Source: Neocallimastix lanati (nom. inval.) (Eukaryota; Neocallimastigomycota; Neocallimastigomycetes; Neocallimastigales; Neocallimastigaceae). Taken from it: DNA of 10,000 bases. Each line of letters starts with the position of its first letter. Position 1 is the stretch's first letter. The stretch covers positions 1 to 10,000 of the forward strand of contig JACVTC010000218.1 in NCBI GenBank assembly GCA_016946835.1. Direction: 5' to 3'. Shown piece by piece: positions 1 to 7,796 of the stretch. The translations under genes were made by a program, and so were the position numbers. The notes below the pieces were generated by a model. It saw nothing but the letters and a program-made list of their open reading frames with translations, was not told the DNA's origin and did not search any database.

Positions 1-132
1 TGAGTTCGTTTCTTCCTCACTACCAATTTTATTTACTGTCAGAACATCTGGGAAGGAAATCTCTTTATTAGGGTGAAATTGAATTGAAGCTAATTTTTTT
101 GTTCCGGGAGTGCTTCTACTCCCGACTATTGA
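1..132 (-). CDS. pol: N-terminal part of Pol of element A (partial)
   Basis: The 44 codons from the frameshift site at 132 to the window edge are open. They begin with a segment matching the Pol start of element B: RSTP followed three residues later by a KK-x-A-S pattern. They then diverge into an acidic linker ending in a Glu-rich patch. Only the linker ahead of protease is present, so no enzymatic domain can be judged. It is in the -1 frame relative to gag, as in element B. Confidence 0.7.
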
Positions 133-138
133 TTTAAA
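86..138 (-). promoter_or_regulatory. -1 programmed frameshift signal with H-type pseudoknot (element A)
   Basis: The slippery heptamer is T TTA AAT (138-132), in phase with gag codons TTA and AAT. The gag stop TAG is at 128-126. The spacer is 7 nt (131-125). Stem 1 is CGGGAG (124-119) with CTCCCG (110-105), one base pair longer than in element B. Loop 1 is TA (118-117). Stem 2 is GAAGC (116-112) with GCTTC (90-86), leaving one unpaired A (111) between the stems. Loop 3 (104-91) is 14 nt, the same length as in element B, and holds a run of seven A. The pol frame is open across it in the -1 phase. Confidence 0.8.
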
Positions 139-1040
139 GGCATATTGTGGTTTTGATTGAAGTACTTTCTTTTGTTTTCTTGAATAATGGACTGAAGTTT
201 AGGACAATGATTACTGTAATGACCTTTTTCTTCACAATAGAAACAAGTTTTAATAGTTAAATGTTTCATTTTACTAGTAAGATCTTCCCTTTCAACATCT
301 ACATTAGTTTCTCTTTAGTTCTTCGGACTCTAATTTCTTATTATAAGGTATAGAGGGAGAATTTCGTTTGAAGGTATTATTACTATTATAATTGTTTCGA
401 TGGTAATTCTCTTGATTTGTAAGTCGGTTTGGTTAATCATTAATCTATCTACCTTTTCAGCGGCTTCATAAGCTTGTTTTAAAGAAATATCATCTTGTAA
501 GGAGACTCTTTTCCATGCCTCTTCATTGTTTCTTAAAGAATCCACGTAATCTAGAACACTTACTTGCTTCTTATGCTTCTTGTCTAGTTTCAAGTATAAA
601 GATCTAAAGCGTGTGTTAAAATCTTTCACTTTTTCATTACGTTTTATTCTTAGGGAACGTATTTCTCTTACTAATAAATTCTGATCTTCCTTAATGCCAT
701 AAAACGTCTCTAATGCATCAATAATCTCTGAGAATGTAGGATAAGAAGTATCATTTTCGTCGTTACTTTCATTGTCACTTTCATCATTATCTTCATCTTC
801 ATCATCACTATCATAGTTATCCAAATTATTCTTCAATTCTTGAATTACCTTCCTCGGTTCACCCGTAGATGTTAAAACGCATGCAATAAATATTTTCTTT
901 GGATTAGTAACTTCTTCAAGCTCAATCCATAATTGTATTTCTGAGGCCCAAGTCTTAATATCTAAGTTATCCTTGGTTAATTTTTCAATATCTTTGAGTT
1001 CCTTTTTCAAAGATTTGAAATCTATTTCCTGGTTAGTCAT
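126..1040 (-). pseudogene. gag: Gag of element A, broken by two compensating frameshifts
   Basis: Homologue of the Gag at 8701-7784. The start ATG at 1040-1038 gives an N-terminus aligning with that protein; the open frame reaches further up to 1160, but those extra 40 hydrophobic residues have no counterpart. Frame one runs through the capsid-like segment and the acidic Asp/Glu stretch to about 420. The expected Asn/Lys-rich linker then continues in another frame to about 308, and the first frame resumes with the CCHC zinc knuckle (CX2CX4HX4C, about 252-211) to the TAG at 128-126. In the original frame the out-of-phase part contains stops at 332-330 and 317-315. The total span is 304 codons plus stop, against 305 in the intact homologue, so one lost and one gained base is the simplest history. 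Sequencing error is the alternative. Confidence 0.85.
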
Positions 1041-1151
1041 CTTTGATAATAAAAAATGTATTAATAAATATTCCAACTTAATAAAAAAAATTTTCTTTTC
1101 TTTATATAGAGTAATTATTATTGATTTTATAATATAATATAAATTAATTTT

Positions 1152-1218
1152 TAGACTCAAAAATCCTTTTGACAGTCTATTCCTCCTATAGTAGACTCGA
1201 AATTCTTTCGACAGTCTA
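1152..1218 (-). repeat. Tandem pair of hairpin-forming repeats in the element A leader
   Basis: Two copies of a 27-28 nt unit, 1152-1179 and 1192-1218, repeat with a 40-bp period. Each can fold on the coding strand: TAGAC pairs with GTCTA at the base, a 2-nt TG bulge follows, then a 6-bp upper stem. That stem is TCGAAA/TTTCGA in the 1192-1218 copy and TCAAAA/TTTTGA in the 1152-1179 copy, so one base pair differs by a compensatory change. The position, 110-180 nt before the gag ATG, suggests an RNA role. Confidence 0.6.
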
Positions 1219-1295
1219 TAATTAAAATTAAGAAATATAAAATATATATAATCCAGTTATTCCCAACTGCTAATTATATATCTAAGAATCAAAAA

Positions 1296-1300
<5 letters not shown>

Positions 1301-1331
<31 letters not shown>

Positions 1332-1344
1332 TATTATTATTATT
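1301..1344. repeat. Poly-T tract (T29) followed by (ATT)5
   Basis: An uninterrupted run of 29 T (1301-1329) continues directly into five ATT units (1330-1344). It lies in the leader of element A; the transcript would carry it as poly-A. Confidence 0.9.
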
Positions 1345-1813
1345 TCATTTGCATATATTATAATTAAATAAAATATTCGAAACCCGCAGGTCGTCTCTCT
1401 ACGATTTTCAACCTCGATCTTAGAACCGTCAATTATAAATAAAGTTTTCTATTGTGCCTACCAATTGAAACATGGAATTTACGGCTTTTTCAATATCCAA
1501 CTTACTGTTAATTTATAATCTTATTCTAAAACCCTTTACTCTCTCGCTTCTACAAGAGACTTCCCTATTCTACTCTCTTTTATTTAATTATTTTTATATT
1601 TTTACACAACCTCTACTCAGTATACCGTTGTGAAAATACTATATGCAAATATATAGTAATTATAAGAATTTTATATTTTATATATCACAATTAATAAACT
1701 AAAATTTTAATATTTTTTTTTATAGTTATAATTAACAAAAAAAATTTTTCTTTTTTTCTTTTTTTTTTTTTTCTTTTTATAATATTTATCTTTCCTTACT
1801 TTTATTTCTTATA

Positions 1814-1831
1814 TCCCCGATATCTCCACCA
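1814..1831 (-). other. Primer-binding site of element A
   Basis: The same 18 nt as at 9188-9205, reading TGGTGGAGATATCGGGGA on the coding strand and complementary to a tRNA-like 3' end with CCA. It is followed after 7 nt (1832-1838) by TGTTCGG, the presumed LTR edge. Its conservation between elements whose flanks have diverged supports the call. Confidence 0.78.
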
Positions 1832-1917
1832 TTTCTAATGTTCGGTTATATAAGAAATAAAAGGATTACAATAAATACACTTTATTTTGATAATTTTTTT
1901 TTTTTTTTTTTTTTTTA

Positions 1918-1949
1918 TGTTTATTTGTTTATGTGTTTATTTGTTTATA
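1918..1949. repeat. 16-bp tandem duplication in the element A LTR
   Basis: Two near-identical copies of TGTTTATTTGTTTAT plus one base stand side by side, right after a T23 run (1894-1916). Confidence 0.6.
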
Positions 1950-2035
1950 TTTTTTTTTTAACTAATAAGAAAATTAATTATTACAATTATTTATTAAACA
2001 ATATAATTTTTTTTTTATTTTATATAACTAAATAA

Positions 2036-2192
2036 AACTATTTATTAAATTATGCACTAAACTAAATAAATTACTTAATAATATTAACTAAACTATTATA
2101 ACTAAAAATTTAATTAAATAACTAACTATCAAAACTAAACTATTTAAAACTAAACAAACTAAACTATTTTAAAACTAAACTATTTAAAACTA

Positions 2193-2239
<47 letters not shown>

Positions 2240-2270
2240 CTAAACTATTTAAAACTAACTAAAAATATTC
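2036..2270. repeat. Degenerate ACTAAACTATTTAAA minisatellite interrupted by T39
   Basis: The stretch is built of variants of ACTAAACTATT(TA)AA, most regular at 2131-2196, with one further unit at about 2236-2262. A run of 39 T (2197-2235) splits the array. No coding potential. Confidence 0.7.
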
Positions 2271-2543
2271 TTATTATTAATTTTATTTTTATTATTTTAA
2301 TTTTGTTATTAATCTTATTATAATCTAAGGAAAGATTCTGCTTTTTTTTTTTTTGAGTAGACATAGGTCTATTTATACTTTTTCAATTTTATTTTTAATT
2401 GTAAAGCCTCAATAAAAAAAAGAGTTTGAATTAAAATTAGGATTTTTGAAATTGATTTTAATAATTATTCAATATATTTTATATTTATTAAGAGTATAAT
2501 TGAATAAATATGACAAAATCTTTTCGAAAACGTTAGAAAGTCA

Positions 2544-2572
2544 TTACTAATAATTTTAAATTTTATTAGTAA
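2544..2572. repeat. Perfect 10-bp inverted repeat
   Basis: TTACTAATAA (2544-2553) and TTATTAGTAA (2563-2572) are exact reverse complements around a 9-nt loop. It stands just before an A9-T33 tract (2571-2612) within the presumed LTR. In DNA this A+T-rich, such repeats arise easily by chance. Confidence 0.6.
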
Positions 2573-2575
2573 AAA

Positions 2576-2579
<4 letters not shown>

Positions 2580-2616
<37 letters not shown>

Positions 2617-2714
2617 GGTTATAATAATTACAATATATAATATTTTTATTACTAATTTATTCTAAAAAAAAAATTTTTTTTTTTTTTTTTTTTTATATAT
2701 ATATATATATATAT
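2580..2714. repeat. Homopolymer cluster: T33, A10-T21, (AT)10
   Basis: A run of 33 T (2580-2612) is followed after about 50 bp by ten A, 21 T and ten AT units (2664-2714). The last block is self-complementary. These tracts account for part of the extra length of the element A LTR compared with that of element B. Confidence 0.9.
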
Positions 2715-2982
2715 TAATAATCAACCAATATTTTTATTTTAATTATTTAGAATTTTCTAAAAATTTATAGAATTTATTTAAGGGATTCTTAATATAGAAA
2801 TCTTTTAGAAACTTTTAGAAAAATAATAATATTTACTATCAATATTTTAGAATTTCCATGAAAGAAGAATATAGGAAAGTTTAATTTAATAAGAAATCAA
2901 TAATAATTATAATTGGAATATTTGTAATATATTATGAAAATTATTACAATTTAATAATTATTATTTTGTTCTTTTTCAACAT

Positions 2983-3773
2983 TGGTATGGTTCATATAAT
3001 TTTAGGAATATAATAATAATTAACACAAATAATAAAATTACAATAAAAAAAAAATAATTTGTTTTAAAATCAATATTTATTTATTTAAATTTATAAAAGA
3101 AAAATAATAATATAATTATTTATTTAATAAAAAGAAAGTTATTGATTATATTTTATTTCACTAAAATTACATGTATTTATATTTTTTTATCAAATTAAAA
3201 TTTGTAAAGCCTAACTATTTTTTTAATAAACTAATTACTAATTATTTTTATAAATAAAACATTTAAATTGAAATTGAATTATTATTTTAGTTAATAATAT
3301 TATTGTTATAAATAGTAGTTATATATTATTGAATTATTAATTATTTAATAATAGTTTAATACTAATATATATAAAATAAAAATAAAGAGATTATACAGAA
3401 TATTTTATTGTGGTTTAGTTAAATTTAGTAATTAAAAATAAATTTATATTGATAACGAAAATTTTAATAACTAATTAAATAGATTTGATTATTTTCAATA
3501 TAACATAATACAAAAGAAATACAATATTAATATATTAAGTGGGCAAGGACAATATTCTTGGCTAAAGATTTTTAATACATTATAATGGAATCGGATCGAT
3601 AATTCAAAAAGGAATTATAAGTTAATTAGTGATTTATTAACTTAAGATTTCTATTTAGTAATATTTGAAGAATATTGGAAAGTTCCAATTATATAGAATA
3701 GAATAATCTATAAGGTTAGAATAATTTAAATTATTCCAGCACAATTAGTATTATTTGTTCATTCTGTATTAAG
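2983..3773 (-). repeat. 3' LTR of element B
   Basis: Direct repeat of 9214-10000, lying just downstream of pol on the coding strand. Identity to the other copy is proven to 3767; the inner boundary next to the polypurine tract falls somewhere between 3767 and about 3775. The outer end is TGGTATGG (coding strand ...CCATACCA), but no clear TG start is visible at the inner end, so the exact edge stays open. It should carry the polyadenylation signal of the element RNA. Its outer end directly touches the presumed LTR of the neighbouring element. Confidence 0.93.
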
Positions 3774-3784
3774 ATGCCCCCGCT
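3774..3784 (-). other. Polypurine tract of element B
   Basis: On the coding strand AGCGGGGG followed by CAT sits between the pol stop (3797-3795) and the 3' LTR. A G-rich purine run in this place primes plus-strand DNA synthesis in LTR elements. It is short and interrupted by one C, so the call rests mainly on position. Confidence 0.6.
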
Positions 3785-3794
3785 AAGACTCAAG

Positions 3795-6700
3795 CTAGGT
3801 AGAAGCTGAGTTAAACTTGACAATATTTTTCAAATGAACATTACGATTCATTTGTATATTAGTAGCAGGATCAGCTAAAGTGACTGTATTGAATTGTTTC
3901 TTTACCACTTTCATAGGTCCAACAAAGTAAGGTTCTAATTTAGTTCGATTAAAGTTTCTTACTAGTACTAAATCACCTGGTTTTATTCTTTTAGCTTGAT
4001 TCATACTGGTCTTTTCTTCTCTCCTAGTAGCCCAATACTTCGAAGCATTTTTGATATTAGATGCGGCCTCCATTACCCATTGGTAGTGTGATACAAATTT
4101 TTCCAGTAGAATTTCGTCAGAAGACTTATTTATACCCTTAGTTGGTCTGGCAGCAATGTCAAAAGGTTGTTGGTCCTCCCTTCCATAAACTAATTCAAAA
4201 CTTGAATGGTTGGTGATTGAGTTTTTAGTAGTTCTTAAAGCCCAAAGTGCAGATGGTAAAATTTCATCCCATTCTTTGTGTTGTTGTCCTAGTAATCGTA
4301 ATAATTTTCCAATTTCTTTATTACGATTCTCAACTAAACCATTGCTTTCAGGATGATATGGAGTGATAAATTTAACATATACATCATATAAATCAAGGAA
4401 GATTTTTGTCATATCTGATGTAAATTGTGTTCCATTATCAGTAGTGATAATTTGAGGTACACCGTGTCGAGCAAATACATTAATTAAAAATTTTATCACA
4501 TCCTGAGAAGTAACATTTTCAGTGGGCTCTGCCTCAACCCATTTAGTAAAATAATCAACCACAACGATTATATATTGATTATTATTTCTGGTTTTACTTA
4601 GAGGTCCTATAATGTCCAATCCTAAGTGTGTAAATGGTCCTTCCACTTCAGTTGGTTTATCTTCCGTTGGTTCAGGGTATGGTTGAGATTTATTTAATTG
4701 ACATTTTTCACATTTACCTATAATTCGCTTAATGTCATTAACCATATTGTTCCAATAGTAGCTCTTTTTCAAACGTTGGTATGTCTTGTAATAGCCTTCG
4801 TGTCCTATACTGTGTGCTTGAAAAATTAATTGAAGTTTTTCTTTTGTATCTGTAACTAATTTTCTATAATTATTGCCATCAACAAAGTAGTCCACACCAT
4901 CAATTGTCGTAAATTTTTCTTCAATAAATTCCTTAATGGTTCTTGAAAGCAGGTTTTCATCTTGTTCTTTGATTATTTGTGTTGTTAATACAACTTTTTC
5001 TTTTTCATTTTTCATTCTTGATAAAGCATCTGCGACAACATTATTCTTCCCAGCTTCATATCGTAAATCAATTCCTAACATACTGACAGTCAAACACCAT
5101 CTAGTATGACGAGAATTTTGTGGTTCCTTACTTTTAAGTAATCCGATTAATGGTCTATGATCTGTATATACTATAGTTTGCTTAGGATTTCCCATAATAT
5201 AAGATTTTAATTTATTAATACAGTAAATTAGAGCAGCACCTTCTAGATCCGTAATTCCATAATTCTTTTCCGATTTAGATAAACTTCTACTAATATAATG
5301 AACCGGATGCTCCTTTCCAGTTTCATCATCCTTTTGTAAAAGCACACCGCCTATTCCATCATAGGAAGCATCTGTTCTTATAATAAATTCTCTATCAAAT
5401 CTAGGAAATCTTAATATTGGGGCATTGATTAATCTTTCCTTAAGAATTTTAAAACTTTCTTCTTGTTCCTTTTTCCATTCAAACTTAATACCTTTTCTTA
5501 ATAGAATGCATAGAGGAGCAGTAACTTTTGCAAAGTCCTTAATAAAATTTCTATAATATCCAATGGCTCCTAAAAATGATCGAAGTTCATGAATGTTAGA
5601 GGGAGCCTTCCATTCTTTAATAGCTTCAACTTTGTTTTCCAATGGACTTAAACCTTCTGAGGATACTTTATGTCCCAGTACTTCTACTTCAGTTTGCATG
5701 AAAGAACACTTTTCGATATTGATTTTTAACTTATGTTCCTTGAATATTTCTAAGACTTGTTTAAGATGTTCTAGGTGTTCTTCTTCAGTTCTTGAGTAGA
5801 TTAAAATATCATCGATAAAGTTATATACGCATTTTCCTATTAACGGGAATAGTATACGGTTCATTTCTCTTTGGAATGTAGCTGGAGCACCTGTTAAACC
5901 GAAGGGCATTACCTTGAATTGGTAGTTTCCGAACTTAGTTGTAAAGGTAGTGATTTCAACACTATCATCATCCATTAATATTTGATGATAACCGGAATAA
6001 AGATCTAATGTTGAGAAGATTTTTGCTCCATCTAAGCTATCAAAAATTTCCTCAATATTTGGTAAAGAATAAGAATCCTTCTTAGTTGCTTCATTTACTT
6101 TCCTATAGTCAATACACAGGCGCCATTTACCGTTCTTTTTAGGCACAAGTACTACTGGTGATGACCATTCTGAACATGAAGGTTCAATTAATCGTTTATA
6201 TATGAGTTTGGTTAATTCTTCTTTTAAGATATCTGTTTTTAATTTACTAAGTCGATAAAATTTTTGTTTAATAGGTTTAACTCCTTCCTTAAGAATAATT
6301 TTGTGTGGTGATAAATCTGAAGGTGTTAATTCTTCAGAAGAAGTTGCAATTATATCAATATATTCTTCAAGTAATTTAGTAATAGCTTCTCTATAATTTG
6401 AATTAATTGTACTTTGAAAAACTGTGTCATATATATATTTTATGGGTGGTAATCCTTCAATCGTTTTCAATTGTTGCTTAGCTTCTTGGTGATTCAATGC
6501 TTTGATTACACATAATAATTTTTCTTCGTCATCATATTCATTATTAATAGGTGCAATTTCTTCAATTAAACCTTGATCATTAAATCGACAAAGACTATAT
6601 CTAATTGGATGTATAAATAACTGGTTATCAATTTGAGTTTTGAGGTTGATTAATATATCATAGAATGGATCCTCCTTGTCTATAATTCTACACGTAACAA

Positions 6701-7790
6701 GTAGTTCTAGTTCATTAATTTTTACGGGAACTTTGATTAACACATCTTCTGAGTAATCATCATTCATCGTTGCTAAACGTATTCGTCCTGCACTAACTCC
6801 TATAGGTTCATACTGATAAGTTAATTTATCTAAAAATTGCTTTGTGATAATACTTAAATTGCTACATGAATCTATTAAAGCCTTACCACGAACTCCATCT
6901 ACTATTACATCAACCATAGCAATATCATCTTCTTGTGGTTCATGATGTTTACTTTTATATGTATGATCTATATTGTTCGTTATTATTGTAGTAGCACACA
7001 TATTATCCACTGCACCTGAAATTTTAGTATTATTCTTTTCTAATTTAAGTCCTTGTGATACTTGAGACCGTATCTTTGGAGCAACGTCCAATAATTGTCC
7101 AAATGTAATATTGCAATTACTGGAGTTTAAATCTTTGATCACGTCATAACTATCACAATCAGTTTGCATTTGTATTCTTTTTGGAATTCTAGTTGGCATA
7201 ATTTCAGTTGATTTTTCTGATGATTTTTCTTGAATTAATTTATTTAAAGTTTGTTTAGAATTATTTCCTTCCTGAGAAGTTTCATCATTAATAATATTAA
7301 CATTACTATTTTTATTATTTTCCACAGAAGTACTAGTACTAGCTCTTTCCTTATCTCTTAGCTCTTTCTCAATCCTCTTTTCTTTCTCTATTCTGGGTTG
7401 AGCCATAATCGAAGGATGTAATTGAGTTGTTGGCTTTTTGACTGGTCGCGATGTTCCCCTTAATTGATTTTCTTTTTGTTTTCGTAAACCTGGAGTAACT
7501 ATTGGCTTAGGATCATCTCTTAGACTACGGTGAACCCTCTTTCCTCTTTGGTCACTAGTCTCTTCATCTTTAGGATTTGCCTTTCTCTTTATAACGTTTA
7601 CTAAGTAATCCAATTCTTTGGAACCATCCGACTCATCATCAAAATCTTCGTAATAATCCGTAGTAGTACCTTCTTGGAAATCAGCAATTTCTTCATAATC
7701 ATCATCTTCTTTTAAGTCAACTGTTTTGGGACGATGGCAGACTGAAGCAATTTTTTTGACGATGGGAGTGCTTCTTCTCCCTTTTAGTGG
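3795..7790 (-). CDS. pol: Pol polyprotein of element B (protease-RT-RNase H-integrase), expressed by -1 frameshift
   Basis: 1331 aa read from the frameshift site at 7790. The frame is open up to a TGA at 7805-7803, and no ATG precedes the conserved domains, so fusion to Gag (about 1635 aa) is expected. Residues below count from the Leu codon at 7613. An acidic then basic linker comes first. Protease (about 230-330) has D248-S-C in place of DT/SG. Reverse transcriptase (about 440-650) has LDLYSGYHQ with D537 and the FIDD box at 599-602. RNase H has D748, E791, D818 and D862. Integrase has an HHCC zinc site (H934, H938, C968, C971), a core with D1000, D1059 and E1095 (35 residues between the last two) and a C-terminal GPY/F-like module (about 1209-1250). 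RT, RNase H and integrase catalytic residues are all present. The stop TAG lies about 20 bp from the 3' LTR. Confidence 0.95.
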   Translation of the reverse strand, partial: PLKGRRSTPIVKKIASVCHRPKTVDLKEDDDYEEIADFQEGTTTDYYEDFDDESDGSKELDYLVNVIKRKANPKDEETSDQRGKRVHRSLRDDPKPIVTPGLRKQKENQLRGTSRPVKKPTTQLHPSIMAQPRIEKEKRIEKELRDKERASTSTSVENNKNSNVNIINDETSQEGNNSKQTLNKLIQEKSSEKSTEIMPTRIPKRIQMQTDCDSYDVIKDLNSSNCNITFGQLLDVAPKIRSQVSQGLKLEKNNTKISGAVDNMCATTIITNNIDHTYKSKHHEPQEDDIAMVDVIVDGVRGKALIDSCSNLSIITKQFLDKLTYQYEPIGVSAGRIRLATMNDDYSEDVLIKVPVKINELELLVTCRIIDKEDPFYDILINLKTQIDNQLFIHPIRYSLCRFNDQGLIEEIAPINNEYDDEEKLLCVIKALNHQEAKQQLKTIEGLPPIKYIYDTVFQSTINSNYREAITKLLEEYIDIIATSSEELTPSDLSPHKIILKEGVKPIKQKFYRLSKLKTDILKEELTKLIYKRLIEPSCSEWSSPVVLVPKKNGKWRLCIDYRKVNEATKKDSYSLPNIEEIFDSLDGAKIFSTLDLYSGYHQILMDDDSVEITTFTTKFGNYQFKVMPFGLTGAPATFQREMNRILFPLIGKCVYNFIDDILIYSRTEEEHLEHLKQVLEIFKEHKLKINIEKCSFMQTEVEVLGHKVSSEGLSPLENKVEAIKEWKAPSNIHELRSFLGAIGYYRNFIKDFAKVTAPLCILLRKGIKFEWKKEQEESFKILKERLINAPILRFPRFDREFIIRTDASYDGIGGVLLQKDDETGKEHPVHYISRSLSKSEKNYGITDLEGAALIYCINKLKSYIMGNPKQTIVYTDHRPLIGLLKSKEPQNSRHTRWCLTVSMLGIDLRYEAGKNNVVADALSRMKNEKEKVVLTTQIIKEQDENLLSRTIKEFIEEKFTTIDGVDYFVDGNNYRKLVTDTKEKLQLIFQAHSIGHEGYYKTYQRLKKSYYWNNMVNDIKRIIGKCEKCQLNKSQPYPEPTEDKPTEVEGPFTHLGLDIIGPLSKTRNNNQYIIVVVDYFTKWVEAEPTENVTSQDVIKFLINVFARHGVPQIITTDNGTQFTSDMTKIFLDLYDVYVKFITPYHPESNGLVENRNKEIGKLLRLLGQQHKEWDEILPSALWALRTTKNSITNHSSFELVYGREDQQPFDIAARPTKGINKSSDEILLEKFVSHYQWVMEAASNIKNASKYWATRREEKTSMNQAKRIKPGDLVLVRNFNRTKLEPYFVGPMKVVKKQFNTVTLADPATNIQMNRNVHLKNIVKFNSAST

Positions 7791-7796
7791 TTTAAA
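7744..7796 (-). promoter_or_regulatory. -1 programmed frameshift signal with H-type pseudoknot (element B)
   Basis: The slippery heptamer is T TTA AAC (7796-7790), in phase with the gag codons TTA and AAC, the canonical UUUAAAC type. The spacer is 8 nt (7789-7782) and includes the gag stop. Stem 1 is GGGAG (7781-7777) with CTCCC (7768-7764). Loop 1 is AA (7776-7775). Stem 2 is GAAGCA (7774-7769) with TGCTTC (7749-7744), 6 bp, with no base between the stems. Loop 3 is 14 nt (7763-7750) and includes a run of seven A. Pol is open in exactly the -1 frame across this site. Sequence, spacing and frame all agree, but frameshifting itself is inferred. Confidence 0.88.

Larger units (their letters stand above)
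1041..1813 (-). other. 5' leader of element A between primer-binding site and gag
   Basis: No credible gene. It holds two tandem hairpin repeats (1152-1218), a T29 run followed by (ATT)5 (1301-1344), a T/C-rich tract (about 1744-1779) and a somewhat more G+C-rich patch at 1380-1580 without coding capacity. At about 770 bp it is longer than the 486 bp leader of element B, partly through homopolymer expansion. Confidence 0.5.
1..2981 (-). mobile_element. Ty3/gypsy-type LTR retrotransposon, element A (5' part only, degenerate)
   Basis: A second, diverged member of the same family, also running right to left and continuing past base 1. Visible parts are a probable 5' LTR (1839 to about 2981), a primer-binding site identical to that of element B (1814-1831), a leader, gag with two frameshifts (1040-126), a -1 frameshift signal, and the first 44 codons of pol. 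Gag is plainly homologous to that of element B (shared LKKELKD, GEPR, SVLDY and AEKVDRL segments), but the non-coding DNA barely aligns, so the two are old relatives and not copies of one recent insertion. Confidence 0.85.
1839..2981 (-). repeat. Probable 5' LTR of element A, swollen by homopolymers
   Basis: The inferred LTR lies between the primer-binding site and the outer end of element B. It starts TGTTCGG (coding strand ...CGAACA) and ends near TTCAACA at 2981, giving TG...CA termini. Short stretches resemble the LTR of element B in the same order: GGTT-ATATAA near the start, TTGTAAAGCCT at about 2399 (3202 in B), GAAGAATAtaGGAAAGTT at about 2865 (3667 in B), and TATTATTTTGTTC near the end. 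No second copy is in the window, so length and edges are unproven. It contains no gene; the open frame at 1838-2035 is poly-T translated as Phe. Confidence 0.5.

Noticed and set aside
1041-1160. 40-residue N-terminal extension of element A gag
   Set aside because: The extra residues are hydrophobic and translated from AT-rich leader; the other Gag has no counterpart, and the ATG at 1040 gives the matching start.
1838-2035. Open frame of 65 codons on the plus strand
   Set aside because: It is mostly a poly-T run read as Phe, overlaps the presumed LTR edge, and has no domain or homologue in the other element.
3795-3930. Chromodomain at the integrase C-terminus
   Set aside because: After the GPY/F-like module only about 20 residues remain, with no aromatic-cage pattern.
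5593-5799. Open frame of 68 codons on the plus strand
   Set aside because: Antisense shadow inside the reverse transcriptase region of pol.
7611-7613. Independent pol start at 7613
   Set aside because: The codon there is TTG, not ATG, and the frame stays open back to 7802 across the frameshift site, so translation by frameshifting from gag is more likely.
7751-7757. A7 run as a second slippery site
   Set aside because: It lies downstream of the gag stop and inside loop 3 of the pseudoknot, so ribosomes in the gag frame do not reach it; better read as part of the A-rich loop.
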